Source of the DNA: Geobacillus sp. 46C-IIa
GTDB taxonomy: Bacteria; Bacillota; Bacilli; Bacillales; Anoxybacillaceae
Assembly: GCF_014679505.1 (NCBI RefSeq)
Contig: NZ_CP061474.1
Span: 124,001-188,000 of the forward strand
Reading direction: 5' to 3'
Length of the DNA stretch: 64,000 nt
Shown here: one piece after another, positions 8,294 through 17,913 of the stretch
How positions within the stretch are numbered: position 1 is the first letter of the stretch
Layout of the letters: each line of letters opens with the position of its first letter
Notes under the pieces: generated by a model
Databases searched by the model: none
Told to the model about the DNA's origin: nothing
Seen by the model: the letters and a program-made list of their open reading frames with translations, nothing else
Made by a program: the position numbers and the translations under genes

Positions 8294-8569
8294 ATGGAGA
8301 GCAAATTTACAATTTCTGAAGCTCGGGAAATTCGCGAGAGACTGGACGAAATTCAATTCTTAGCAACTAAATACCGTTCCGACAACAGTGAACTTTTTGA
8401 TATCATTGACCACTTGGCACGTGTGGGCGGCATGTTTGCGGATGTGAAAGTACAGGAATTAGAAGGTTACGTACAAACAGCTGATCCTCAAGATTACATT
8501 TTAAAAAAGTTATCCATCGCTTACCGTTTAATGAAGCGGTATGATGAAAAGTCGGAAAAAGTTCTATAA
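8294..8569 (+). CDS. 91-residue protein of unknown function
   Basis: I do not recognise this small acidic, helix-rich protein (KFTISEAREIRERLDEIQFL, FDIIDHLARVGGMFADVK, LKKLSIAYRLMKRYDEKSE). It has no cysteines, signal peptide or membrane segment. The ATG at 8294 follows the purine-rich GAGGGGGATC; an ATG 48 nt upstream has none. A terminator follows directly, so it is monocistronic. It lies between an IS66 element and hairpin-ended repeats, and downstream of the iteron-like block. An accessory origin is likely, and a role linked to those repeats is possible but unproven. Confidence 0.65.
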   Translation: MESKFTISEAREIRERLDEIQFLATKYRSDNSELFDIIDHLARVGGMFADVKVQELEGYVQTADPQDYILKKLSIAYRLMKRYDEKSEKVL

Positions 8570-8580
8570 AAGCGGTAAAG

Positions 8581-8604
8581 GAGCCGATCGTATGGCTCTT
8601 TTTT
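8581..8604 (+). terminator. Intrinsic terminator after the 91-aa gene
   Basis: GAGCC, an 8-nt loop and GGCTC, followed by six T. Confidence 0.75.
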
Positions 8605-8743
8605 ATGTTCTCAATCATTCCACATAACATAAGATATGTTGCATTCAACGATATCCGACAAAACGAGACGAGGTATTACAAAAAACTCTTTACATTACCG
8701 TATTTTCTCAATAAAATAATTATTGTAATAATTGTAATATAAT

Positions 8744-8887
8744 GGCTCTTCACCAAAAGTTGTACTTGATTTTTTCTGAACATACCCTATTTACACTTGT
8801 GTGGGGAAATCAGCAAATCAGTGATTTTTGCATATCCTTGTGCAGGAAACCGTATTGCTTGTCAAGTACATGTTGTGGTGAAGAGTC
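8744..8887. repeat. Hairpin-ended 144-bp element, copy 1
   Basis: The left end (GGCTCTTCACCAAAAG, 8744-8769) matches the inverted right end (GACTCTTCACCACAAC read back from 8887) at about 22 of 26 positions; both run into TGTACTTGA. The interior has no transposase. A related element with the same ends lies at 58207-58362. It is probably a MITE or an internally deleted insertion sequence. Confidence 0.65.
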
Positions 8888-9000
8888 AATATAATGAATC
8901 TTTAGTTATATTAAAACCGCCCCTTATCCTATGTTTTGATTTTGTTCTGTTTCACAAGTGCATTACATGCCTAGTCTCAATCTTTTTAAGGGTGATCATT

Positions 9001-10202
9001 TTGAACGCTACAAAATTTTGCATAGCAACGTTTCTTTCAAACTTGGGGGACGTCATATACAGTGTTGTTATAGCTTGGTATATTGCTGACGTTTTACAAT
9101 CAGGTTTTTTGATGGGAGCAGTTTTATTTTCCCTAGGTTTGTCGAGATTTATTGCTGGGCTTCTTTGCGGACCGGTTATTGATCGAATAGGGGCAAAGTT
9201 GTTTCTGTGGTTGTCAGACATGATAAGGGCAATCATTGTGTTAGTTTTGGCTATTCTGTTATGGGATCATACTATCTCTTTTGTAATTCTCATAATGGTC
9301 TCCGTTTTGTTTGGAGCGATTGATGCTTTTTATTGGTCAGCCTCAGAATCAATAAAGCCAAGATTAGTCGCTACTGAATATTTGAGTCGTCTCAATAGTC
9401 AATACTTCACTGTTGTAAGAACAACGATCATTTTGGGTCCTTTAATCGCCGCTTGGATGGTTGAATCAATCTCAATAGAACATTCCTTGATAGCCATTTC
9501 TATCTTATATGTATTTTCAACTTTTTTAATTTTGTTTATTGACTCTAAAAATAGTCATCTTGAAAATATGAACGATAATAATGACAAAACTTCTTACTTT
9601 TCGGATTTAAGACTTGGTTTTAGTTTTTGAATAGACAAAAAATGATTTTTTATTTGGTTATAACTATGTTTTTTGTAAATATTGGAGCAAACGGGGTTAA
9701 TGTATTGTTCCCTTTTTTAGCTAAAAATGTTAGTGATGATGCTAAGTATTTAGGATATATATATTCATCGATGTCAATGGGAAGTTTGTTAACTGGTTTA
9801 ATCTTTTCAGTTAAAAGCATTCACAAGGTTGAATTGAAGATTATTTATTTATCTTTTCTTTTACAAGCTACTGGTATTGCCGCACTATGTTTCACCCAAA
9901 ATTTTTTGATTATTCTAATTTTCGTTTTTGTAATTGGCTTAATTACTGGTTTTATAGGAGTCCTTATACCTACTTTTGTTCAACGTTCTGTGCCTATTCA
10001 TTTATTAGGAAGAGTTAATAGTATTATGATGGCGATTTCAATGCTTTCAACGCCAGTAGCCCAGTTTATTTTTGGGGTCAGTGTTGATTATTTCAATATA
10101 AAATATCTTTTCTTCATTGCAGGTGCTTTGGGTATAGTTACTAGTTTATCTTCGTTATTAATTAATGAGAGAAAAGGTACGCCAAGAGAAACTGTAATGT
10201 AA
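9001..10202 (+). pseudogene. MFS efflux transporter, split by a frameshift
   Basis: Two overlapping halves make one ~400-residue major facilitator protein. The first half, from TTG 9001 after AAGGGTGATC, reads NATKFCIATFLSNLGDVIYS and has the MFS motif-A segment GPVIDRIGAK; it stops at 9630. The second half continues in another frame with LNRQKMIFYLVITMFFVNIG to the stop at 10202. The junction is near the T-run at 9622-9627 (GTTTTTGAAT), and one base inserted or lost there would restore the frame. It resembles MFS_3/macrolide-efflux-type proteins; the substrate is unknown. It is followed after 14 nt by the start of a flavoprotein gene. Confidence 0.8.
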
Positions 10203-10216
10203 AGGAGGTGTTAAGC

Positions 10217-10282
10217 TTGAATATATTAGTTGGCGTTACAGGTTCTTCGGTACCGTCAAGAATTTTGTGTAATGTAAGATAG
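10217..10282 (+). pseudogene. Flavoprotein (HFCD/PPC-decarboxylase type) N-terminal stub
   Basis: After a strong AAAGGAGGTG ribosome site a TTG starts NILVGVTGSSVPSRIL. This is the flavin-binding N-terminus of the UbiX/EpiD/Dfp flavoprotein family (consensus ILVGVTGS). The frame stops after 22 codons, exactly where an inverted-repeat element begins (10281). The rest of the gene is not seen downstream. It was probably co-transcribed with the MFS gene; an MFS exporter beside an HFCD flavoprotein can occur in small peptide or natural-product loci, but that is inference. Confidence 0.6.
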
Positions 10283-10550
10283 TAGGGTATCTCTGAAATG
10301 GATTTAAAATGGATAGGTGATGAGTTTTCTCCACCCATAAGACTGAATATTCAGTCTTATGAGTGGAGAGGGAGAATCTCCTTATCTCATCGTTTTACAT
10401 TATTTGGTTAATTATAACGTTCTTCAAACATTCGCTGAAAGGCTTCCTACGCTTCGGCAAATCCTCATAAATTCGGTATACTTTTAGACATAGGTAGGGT
10501 TCTCCTTTCTCTGGAAGGTTGTTTTTAGCCAAATCAGAGAATACCCTACC
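10281..10550. mobile_element. 270-bp inverted-repeat element (internally deleted IS or MITE)
   Basis: The left end AGTAGGGTATCTCTGAAAT (10281-10299) pairs with the inverse of the right end (GGTAGGGTATTCTCTGATTT, read back from 10550), with one gap and about three mismatches. Inside are a 42-bp near-perfect palindrome and a second copy of the GGTAGGG end (10493). A minus-strand interior stretch reads EAFQRMFEERYN before a stop, which could be a transposase tail. It truncates the flavoprotein gene. Confidence 0.55.
10328..10369. repeat. 42-bp near-perfect palindrome
   Basis: CTCCACCCATAAGACTGAAT is followed directly by its inverse repeat with a single mismatch and no loop. No T-run follows. 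It lies inside the inverted-repeat element 10281-10550. Confidence 0.8.
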
Positions 10551-10555
10551 TTTTT
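10492..10555 (+). terminator. Terminator-like hairpin at the right end of the element
   Basis: AGGTAGGGTTCTC (10492-10504) pairs with GAGAATACCCTACC (10537-10550), followed by five T. It doubles as the right terminal repeat of the element, so a termination role is secondary and uncertain. Confidence 0.45.
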
Positions 10556-10588
10556 CTTTTGGTCTAGCACAATGCTTTACACAAAATT

Positions 10589-10708
10589 TTATACATCATC
10601 TTCCTTTGATACAATTACACCTTTGGACTCAATTAGATAATATAAAAAACCTGAATTAAATGAAGTTAGTATACCTGATATCAATTTTATCTTTATATCC
10701 TTAAACAA
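10589..10708 (-). CDS. Possible 39-residue small protein
   Basis: A minus-strand frame begins with TTG, 7 nt after a perfect TAAGGAGG ribosome site. It encodes FKDIKIKLISGILTSFNSG, then FLYYLIESKGVIVSKEDDV. It has a basic N-terminus, a mildly hydrophobic middle and an acidic tail. I do not recognise it. The strength of the ribosome site is the main evidence. It lies beside the truncated flavoprotein and MFS genes but on the other strand. It could be a peptide or a chance frame. Confidence 0.4.
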   Translation of the reverse strand: MFKDIKIKLISGILTSFNSGFLYYLIESKGVIVSKEDDV

Positions 10709-11006
10709 AGGAAATCCTCCTTAATCTTACAGTAAAACAATTCAGAAGCATTGTCCCGCCAAGTAGTATATACATCTACTCGAGTGCTATATTTATTGGA
10801 GAATAGGTCAAATCCTTTTCTTTTTTGCGCGGGTGCTACCGGTTTGCGCGTGAAAGCCGTTGTTGACGTCTTGCAAAAAACTCCTTGCTTATCGTGTTGG
10901 CCCCCCGTTGTTTCGGTTGAATGGGATCGATATTTATTATTTTGTGATAATAGAGGCAACTGTCGTTGATTGTCGAAGCGGGCGAAAAATGTCCGCTCTC
11001 CTTATA

Positions 11007-11036
11007 TTGACAGCGCCACAATCTATATACTATCAT
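11007..11036 (+). promoter_or_regulatory. Candidate SigA promoter of the E2-E1 operon
   Basis: TTGACA at 11007-11012 and TATCAT at 11031-11036 are spaced by 18 bp. The start of transcription would lie about 170 nt upstream of the first gene. Confidence 0.5.
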
Positions 11037-11109
11037 AAATTTTGTAGGTTAGAAAATTCGAAATATTAATTTCGCGTTTTGGTAGAAAAAAGGTTCTCAC
11101 CGCATCTAT

Positions 11110-11123
11110 TGTAAGCGCTTAAC
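11110..11123 (+). promoter_or_regulatory. cre-like site upstream of the E2-E1 operon
   Basis: TGTAAGCGCTTAAC keeps the TGNAA and CGNT core of the CcpA box (12 of 14) and is centred on the palindrome TTAAGCGCTTAA-like core. It lies downstream of the promoter candidate, where CcpA would repress. Confidence 0.5.
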
Positions 11124-11215
11124 CATTGTGTTTCCTCATGATTTCCACACCATCGACGCTGCACCATTTGATTGTTTCCAATCGCAACACGAGAACAAGG
11201 GGAAGGGGATATCGC

Positions 11216-12517
11216 ATGATCTACGAATTTAAATTGCCCGACATCGGCGAAGGGCTGCATGAAGCCGAAATCATCCGCTGGCTCATTCGCGAAGGGGATG
11301 TGGTGAAGGCCGACCAGCCGATCGCTGAAATTCAAACCGATAAGGCCATGGTCGAAATGACGACGCCGGTGGCTGGAAAAGTCGTGGCGCTTGCTGGGTC
11401 GGAAGGAGCGACGGTCAAGGTGGGAGAGCCGTTGATTGTCGTGGAAACGGAGGCGTCGGCCGCGGGCGAAGCGGCTCCCGCTGAAGATTCGCATCGAGAG
11501 GCTGTCTCTGTTGCCCAAGAAGGCGCGCCGCGCCCTGCGCGCAAGCGGGCGATTGCCGCGCCGTCGGTGCGCAAGCGAGCGCGGGAAATGGGCGTTCCGA
11601 TTGATGAAGTGGAAGGAACGGGAGAAGGCGGCCGGGTGACGCTCGCCGACTTGGAGCGGTATGTCAGAGAGCGGGAAGCAGCCGCCGCGGTGGCGGAGGC
11701 GGTGCCAAGTGAAGGGAGCGAGGCCGCGATCTTGCCATCCGGGAGCGTAGCGACAGAGAGAAAGGCAGACACAGCCGCATGGACGTCCATTGCCAGCATG
11801 GAGCGTGTGGTTCCAGAAGAAGAGCGCATCCCGCTTCGCGGCTTGCGCAAAAAAATCGCCGAAAAAATGGTGAAATCGGCGTACACGGCGCCGCATGTGA
11901 CCGGCATGGACGAGGTGGACGTCACGAAACTGGTGGAAATCCGCAAGCACCTTGCCAGCCAGTTGGCGGAAGAACGCATCAAGCTGACGTATTTGCCGTT
12001 TGTCATCAAAGCGGTGACAAGGGCGCTGAAGCAATATCCGATGTTTAACGCTTCGCTCGATGAAGAGACGAATGAAATCGTGCTGAAAAAGCGCTATCAC
12101 ATCGGCATCGCGACGGCGACGAAAGCGGGGCTCGTCGTCCCCGTCATCCGTGACGCCGATCAAAAATCGATCCGCGAACTCGCCATCGAAATCGCCGAAC
12201 TGTCAGAAAAAGCGCACCGCCAGGCGCTTCGCCTTGAGGAGCTGCAAGGAAGCACATTTACGATTACGAGCACTGGAGCGGGCGGGGGCTGGTTTGCGAC
12301 GCCGATCATCAATTACCCGGAAGTGGCGATTTTCGGCGCCCATGCCATCAAGCGGAAACCGGTCGTGATCGACGATGAGATTGCCATTCGCGACATGATG
12401 GGGATATCGCTCACCTTTGACCACCGCGTCATTGACGGCGAGCCGGCCGGGCGGTTTATGCGGACGGTGGCGCACAATTTGGAAAATCCCGAAGTATTGC
12501 TCTTGGACGTGCGGTAG
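11216..12517 (+). CDS. Dihydrolipoamide acyltransferase (E2) of a 2-oxoacid dehydrogenase complex
   Basis: This 433-residue protein forms the core of a pyruvate- or branched-chain-2-oxoacid dehydrogenase complex and transfers acyl groups from lipoamide to CoA. A lipoyl domain comes first, with lipoylated Lys43 in EIQTDKAMVEMTTP. After a linker comes the E3/E1-binding domain (APSVRKRAREMGVPIDEVEG, near residue 115-155). A second linker leads to the catalytic domain from about residue 210, ending in TFDHRVIDGEPAG, where His403 and Asp407 are catalytic. The start at MIYEFKLPDIGEG follows GGGGAAGGGG; longer frames have no ribosome site. It is first in an operon with E1alpha, E1beta and a D-lactate dehydrogenase. 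No E3 (lpd) is present locally, so E3 must be shared. Confidence 0.93.
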   Translation: MIYEFKLPDIGEGLHEAEIIRWLIREGDVVKADQPIAEIQTDKAMVEMTTPVAGKVVALAGSEGATVKVGEPLIVVETEASAAGEAAPAEDSHREAVSVAQEGAPRPARKRAIAAPSVRKRAREMGVPIDEVEGTGEGGRVTLADLERYVREREAAAAVAEAVPSEGSEAAILPSGSVATERKADTAAWTSIASMERVVPEEERIPLRGLRKKIAEKMVKSAYTAPHVTGMDEVDVTKLVEIRKHLASQLAEERIKLTYLPFVIKAVTRALKQYPMFNASLDEETNEIVLKKRYHIGIATATKAGLVVPVIRDADQKSIRELAIEIAELSEKAHRQALRLEELQGSTFTITSTGAGGGWFATPIINYPEVAIFGAHAIKRKPVVIDDEIAIRDMMGISLTFDHRVIDGEPAGRFMRTVAHNLENPEVLLLDVR

Positions 12518-12617
12518 GCGGCGCGTGGTTAGGAAGACATGTCTTCGTATTGAAGGAGAGCGAGCGCCAAAGAGAAGCAGTTGGGCTGTGATGAAAAAAT
12601 GATGAGGAGGGAAGCCC

Positions 12618-13697
12618 ATGTTTGACCCGGACCAATTGTCGGTCGAGATCGTGCAAATTTTGGATGAAAACGGGAACGGCGACGAGAAGAAGCTGGCGGC
12701 GTTTTCCGATGAGTGGCTGCTTTGCGCCTATCGGGAAATGCGGCGGGCGCGCGTCATCGATGAGCGGCTGTTGCGCATGCAGCGGCAAGGGAGGATCGGG
12801 ACGTATGCGCCGTTCAGCGGCCAAGAAGCGGCGCAAGTCGGCAGCGCCCTTGCGCTCCGAAAAGACGACTGGATTTTCCCAAGCTACCGTGAAGTCGCGG
12901 TCTGTTTGCTGCACGGCATGCCGCTTGAACAGTTTTTCCATTATGTGCAGGGCCGCCTGTCGGGAAAACGGATGCCGGATGGGGTGAATATTTTTCCGAC
13001 GCAAATTATCATCGCCGCTCAGACGCTGCATGCGGTCGGCTGCGCGTGGGCATCGAAGTTGAAAGGCGAATCGCACGTATCGGTGGCTTATTTCGGCGAC
13101 GGGGCGACGTCAGAGGGCGATTTTCATGAAGCGATGAATGTTGCCGCTGTATACAACGTGCCGGTCATCTTTTTCTGCCAAAACAACCAGTACGCCATCA
13201 GCGTCCCGTACCGGAAGCAGACGGCAAGCCGTACGATTGCGCAAAAGGCGCTCGCTTACGGGATGAAAGGGGTGCTGGTTGATGGCAACGACGTGTTGGC
13301 GGTGTATGAAACGATGAAACAGGCGGTCGAAGCGGCCCGCCGCGGCGAGGGCCCGGTATTGATCGAGGCGCTCACCTATCGGCTTGGGCCGCACACGACG
13401 GCGGACGACCCGACGAAATACCGACGGCCGGAAGAGGTCGAGACATGGCGGACGAAAGATCCTCTTTGCCGTCTGCGCGTGCTGCTGGAGCGGCGTGGGC
13501 TGTGGACGGAAGCGCAAGAAGAAGCGCTTGTCGCCCAAGTGAATGATGAAGTGACGGCGGCGTACGAAGCGGCCATCGCCGGCAAGTCCGGTTCGATTGT
13601 CGATGTATTCGATTACGTATACAGCGAGGCGCCCAAATTGCTGGCCGAGCAAAAAGAAGAAGTGATGCGGCGCAAACAACGGAGCGGGGTGAGATAA
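12618..13697 (+). CDS. 2-oxoacid dehydrogenase E1 alpha subunit (PdhA-like)
   Basis: This 359-residue subunit carries half of the thiamine-diphosphate site of the E1 decarboxylase. The ThDP motif runs from FGDGATSEGDFHEAMN to CQNNQYAIS. Family blocks GRIGTYAPFSGQEAAQVGSA and GPHTTADDPTKYR are close to PdhA of the pyruvate dehydrogenase complex, though branched-chain substrates cannot be excluded. It starts with an ATG after GAGGAGGGAAGCCC, 100 nt downstream of E2. The stop TAA directly abuts the E1beta start. The length is usual for PdhA. Confidence 0.92.
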   Translation: MFDPDQLSVEIVQILDENGNGDEKKLAAFSDEWLLCAYREMRRARVIDERLLRMQRQGRIGTYAPFSGQEAAQVGSALALRKDDWIFPSYREVAVCLLHGMPLEQFFHYVQGRLSGKRMPDGVNIFPTQIIIAAQTLHAVGCAWASKLKGESHVSVAYFGDGATSEGDFHEAMNVAAVYNVPVIFFCQNNQYAISVPYRKQTASRTIAQKALAYGMKGVLVDGNDVLAVYETMKQAVEAARRGEGPVLIEALTYRLGPHTTADDPTKYRRPEEVETWRTKDPLCRLRVLLERRGLWTEAQEEALVAQVNDEVTAAYEAAIAGKSGSIVDVFDYVYSEAPKLLAEQKEEVMRRKQRSGVR

Positions 13698-14675
13698 ATG
13701 GCCGAGCTGACGATGATTGAAGCGATCAATGAAGCAATGCGCCAGGAGATGGAGCGCGATTCGCGCGTCATCGTGCTTGGCGAAGATGTCGGTGAAAACG
13801 GCGGCGTCTTCCGGGCGACGGACGGGCTGCTTGAGCAGTTTGGCGATGGGCGTGTGTTTGACACGCCGTTGGCGGAATCCGGCATTATCGGCACGTCGAT
13901 CGGTTTGGCGATCAACGGCATGCGGCCGATTGCTGAAATTCAGTTTCTCGGGTTTGTGTACCAAGCGATGGATCAGTTGGCAGCCCAAGCGGCGCGCATC
14001 CGCTTCCGCTCCGCCGGACGGTTTGCATGCCCTATTGTTGTGCGCAGCCCGTACGGCGGCGGGGTGCGGACGCCCGAATTGCATTCGGATGCGCTTGAGG
14101 CGCTGTTTACCCATTCGCCCGGCTTAAAAGTGGTCATGCCGTCCAATCCGTACGATGCAAAAGGGCTGTTGATTTCTGCTATTCGCGATGAAGATCCGGT
14201 TCTGTTTTTGGAGCCGATGAAGCTGTATCGGGCGTTTCGCATGGAGGTGCCGGAAGAACCGTACACGATTCCGCTCGGCCAAGCGCGGGTCGTCAAAGAA
14301 GGAGAAGATGTGACGATCCTCACGTGGGGGGCGACCGTGCCGCTTGCCGCCAAAGTCGCCGCCGAGATGCAGGCGAAAGGAGTCAATGCGGAGGTCATCG
14401 ACCTTCGCTGCCTGCAGCCGCTTGATATCGACACGATCATCGCCTCAGTCGAAAAAACGGGACGGGTGATGATCGTCCATGAAGCGGTGAAAACAGGCGG
14501 GTTTGGCGCGGAAGTGGCGGCCTTGATCAGCGAACGGGCGCTATTCGCTCTCTCGGCCCCCATCGTGCGCATCGCCGGCTACGACACGCCGTACCCGGTG
14601 CCGTCGGTGGAAGATGATTGGCTGCCGAACGCTGAGCGGATTGCGCAAGGAGTTGAAACGTTGCTGCGTTATTAG
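13698..14675 (+). CDS. 2-oxoacid dehydrogenase E1 beta subunit (PdhB-like)
   Basis: This 325-residue partner of the preceding E1alpha completes the alpha2beta2 thiamine-dependent decarboxylase. Typical blocks are LGEDVGENGGVFRATDGL, FDTPLAESGIIG, RSPYGGGVRTPELHSDALE, FLEPMKLYR and the C-terminal IVRIAGYDTPYPVPSVED. These track PdhB of Bacillus/Geobacillus closely. The ATG follows GGGGTGAGATAA and is contiguous with the E1alpha stop, so the two are translationally coupled. This is probably a second, paralogous PDH because the gene order E2-E1alpha-E1beta differs from the standard pdhABCD. Confidence 0.92.
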   Translation: MAELTMIEAINEAMRQEMERDSRVIVLGEDVGENGGVFRATDGLLEQFGDGRVFDTPLAESGIIGTSIGLAINGMRPIAEIQFLGFVYQAMDQLAAQAARIRFRSAGRFACPIVVRSPYGGGVRTPELHSDALEALFTHSPGLKVVMPSNPYDAKGLLISAIRDEDPVLFLEPMKLYRAFRMEVPEEPYTIPLGQARVVKEGEDVTILTWGATVPLAAKVAAEMQAKGVNAEVIDLRCLQPLDIDTIIASVEKTGRVMIVHEAVKTGGFGAEVAALISERALFALSAPIVRIAGYDTPYPVPSVEDDWLPNAERIAQGVETLLRY

Positions 14676-14721
14676 TTGATGCGAGGTACGTCTGCTGATC
14701 CCATCGATAAGGGGGAGAACG

Positions 14722-16089
14722 ATGAACATATACGAATCACTGCTTGAATTGATCGGCGACCGCGAGCGGGTGAGCCAAAACGAAACGGTGCTCGAACACC
14801 ACAGCAAAGGCATCGCCTATCATGCGCCGCACAAGCCAGATGTCGTCGTCTTTCCGAAAACGGCGGAGGAAGTGAGCCGGGTGCTGGCGTTTGCCAACGA
14901 GCACCGCATTCCTGTGACGCCGTTTGGCGCCGGCACGAGCTTAGAAGGGCACGTCATTCCGGTTGAAGGCGGCATCAGTTTGGACTTGACGTTGATGAAC
15001 CACATCATCGACATTCGCCCGGACGATTTTCTCGCCATCGTCGAGCCGGGAGTGACGCGGATGCAACTGAATGAGGCGCTGAAGCGATACGGACTGTTTT
15101 TCCCAGTCGACCCGGGGGCCGACGCGACGATCGGCGGCATGGCGGCGACGAATGCGAGCGGAACGAACTGCGTCAAATACGGCGTCATGCGCGATCAAGT
15201 GCTTGGCCTTGAGGTGGTGCTCACCGATGGTTCGGTCATGCAAACGGGAAGCCTCGCGGTGAAGTCGTCCGCCGGATATGATTTGACCGGCCTGTTCGTC
15301 GGATCGGAAGGGACGCTTGGCGTCTTCACCCGCCTTATTGTCCGCCTGCATGGCATTCCGGAGGCGACCAATGCGATCAAAGTGTGTTTTCCATCGCTTG
15401 AGGCGGCGGCGCAAGCGGCGTTTGCCGTGCTGAAGGCCGGCGTCGGTCCGGGGAAAATCGAGCTCGTGGATGAAGCGACAATCGCGGCGGTCAATGCATA
15501 CAAAAAAACCGATTATCCGGTGAGGCCGACGCTGTTTATCGAATTGAACGGCAGCCCATCAAGCGTCGAGGATGGAACGAAGCTTGTCAACGAGTTGTGC
15601 GAAGCGGAGGGGGCGGTTTCATTTACGGTTGAAACCGACTCGCTCGCCCGCGCGAAGCTGTGGGAAGCGCGCCACCATGCGGCGTTCGCCATTCAAGCCG
15701 CCTATCCAGGCAAGGCGATGCTCTCAACCGATGTGTGCGTGCCGCTGTCCGAGCTGCCGGGGGCGATCGCCGATACGCGTCGGCTCGTCAACGAGCAGAA
15801 CATGACCGCTGCTATTTTCGGCCATGTCGGCGACGGCAACTACCATACGGTGCTTGCTTTTGACCCGAACGATGCCGAGGAGATGACGCGAATCGAGCAG
15901 GTGCACACTCATATCGTCCGCTACGCCTTGTCGCACGGCGGCACGTGCACGGGAGAGCACGGCATCGGCATTGGCAAACGGGCGTTTTTGCGCGAGGAAA
16001 AAGGCGACGCCGTCGTTTGGATGAAACGGTTGAAACAGCTGTTTGACCCGAACGGCATTCTCAATCCGGGGAAAATCTTTTTGCCGTAA
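14722..16089 (+). CDS. FAD-linked D-lactate/2-hydroxyacid dehydrogenase (GlcD/LDHD type)
   Basis: This 455-residue flavoprotein has an FAD_binding_4 domain (FGAGTSLEGHVIPVEGG, then GADATIGGMAATNASGTN and GYDLTGLFVGSEGTLG) and a C-terminal FAD-oxidase domain with FGHVGDGNYHT. It ends in GTCTGEHGIGIGKR and LFDPNGILNPGKIF. It is a single-subunit enzyme without the iron-sulfur partner GlcF, like mitochondrial LDHD and yeast DLD1, so D-lactate to pyruvate is the favoured reaction; glycolate or 2-hydroxyacids are alternatives. It lies 46 nt after E1beta, with a GGGGGAGAACG ribosome site. Its 2-oxoacid product could feed the adjacent complex. Confidence 0.88.
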   Translation: MNIYESLLELIGDRERVSQNETVLEHHSKGIAYHAPHKPDVVVFPKTAEEVSRVLAFANEHRIPVTPFGAGTSLEGHVIPVEGGISLDLTLMNHIIDIRPDDFLAIVEPGVTRMQLNEALKRYGLFFPVDPGADATIGGMAATNASGTNCVKYGVMRDQVLGLEVVLTDGSVMQTGSLAVKSSAGYDLTGLFVGSEGTLGVFTRLIVRLHGIPEATNAIKVCFPSLEAAAQAAFAVLKAGVGPGKIELVDEATIAAVNAYKKTDYPVRPTLFIELNGSPSSVEDGTKLVNELCEAEGAVSFTVETDSLARAKLWEARHHAAFAIQAAYPGKAMLSTDVCVPLSELPGAIADTRRLVNEQNMTAAIFGHVGDGNYHTVLAFDPNDAEEMTRIEQVHTHIVRYALSHGGTCTGEHGIGIGKRAFLREEKGDAVVWMKRLKQLFDPNGILNPGKIFLP

Positions 16090-16180
16090 CGCTTCGTCTG
16101 TACGGCGGCTCAACGGATGAAGGTAATAGCGATTTTCTCCCAACGATAACTGGGGAAAGACCGTCCTGCATGTGGAAAAG

Positions 16181-16210
16181 GGTGCTCCGAACGAATGGAG
16201 CACCTTTTTC
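16181..16210 (+). terminator. Terminator of the 2-oxoacid dehydrogenase operon
   Basis: GGTGCTCC and GGAGCACC form a perfect 8-bp stem with an 8-nt loop and are followed by TTTTTC. Confidence 0.85.
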
Positions 16211-16471
16211 TTCTTGTGTTTCCTGACTAGGAATAGAGAGGGCCGTTTCTCGCATTTCATGAACCGCTCTCCCGGTTGTTTTTTGTATCCTGCGCGCCGG
16301 CTTGTCCTATTTTTGTAACCGTTTGTTACTCTGAAGAAACAATTGTTTTTCGCGTTCGTCGCGTTACAAAAAGCCGCCGCGCCCTTTACTTTTTGCATTA
16401 AACACGGTTTATTGGTAATAGATAGAACGATTCAATCGACGGGGTTTGCTTTCGGAAAGGAGACGATTTGA
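16211..16471. other. Gap before the GH1 gene
   Basis: Contains a second weak terminator-like stem (AACCG/CGGTT then TTTTTT, 16262-16284) and the GH1 promoter (16393-16421). No gene is supported. Confidence 0.4.
16393..16421 (+). promoter_or_regulatory. GH1 promoter with extended -10
   Basis: TTGCAT at 16393-16398 and TAATAG at 16416-16421 are spaced by 17 bp, with TG one base before the -10 box. The spacer contains AAACACGGTTT, a small dyad that could bind a regulator such as the nearby RpiR protein. Confidence 0.55.
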
Positions 16472-17908
<1,437 letters not shown>

Positions 17909-17913
17909 CCTTG

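Larger units (their letters stand above)
10709..11215. other. Gap before the 2-oxoacid dehydrogenase operon
   Basis: No gene is supported here. The right half holds a promoter candidate (11007-11036) and a cre-like dyad (11110-11123) for the downstream operon. The sequence changes from AT-rich to GC-rich across this gap, marking the edge of the accessory region. Confidence 0.45.

Noticed and set aside
11066..12163. Long open frame on the minus strand opposite the E2 gene (365 codons)
   Set aside because: It is Arg/His-rich, has no recognisable domain, and lies entirely antisense to a gene with clear catalytic motifs. GC-rich coding DNA often leaves such antisense frames open.
13110..14114. 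334-codon open frame antisense to the E1 genes
   Set aside because: Composition is shadow-like (His/Arg-rich), it spans the E1alpha/E1beta junction, and it has no ribosome site.
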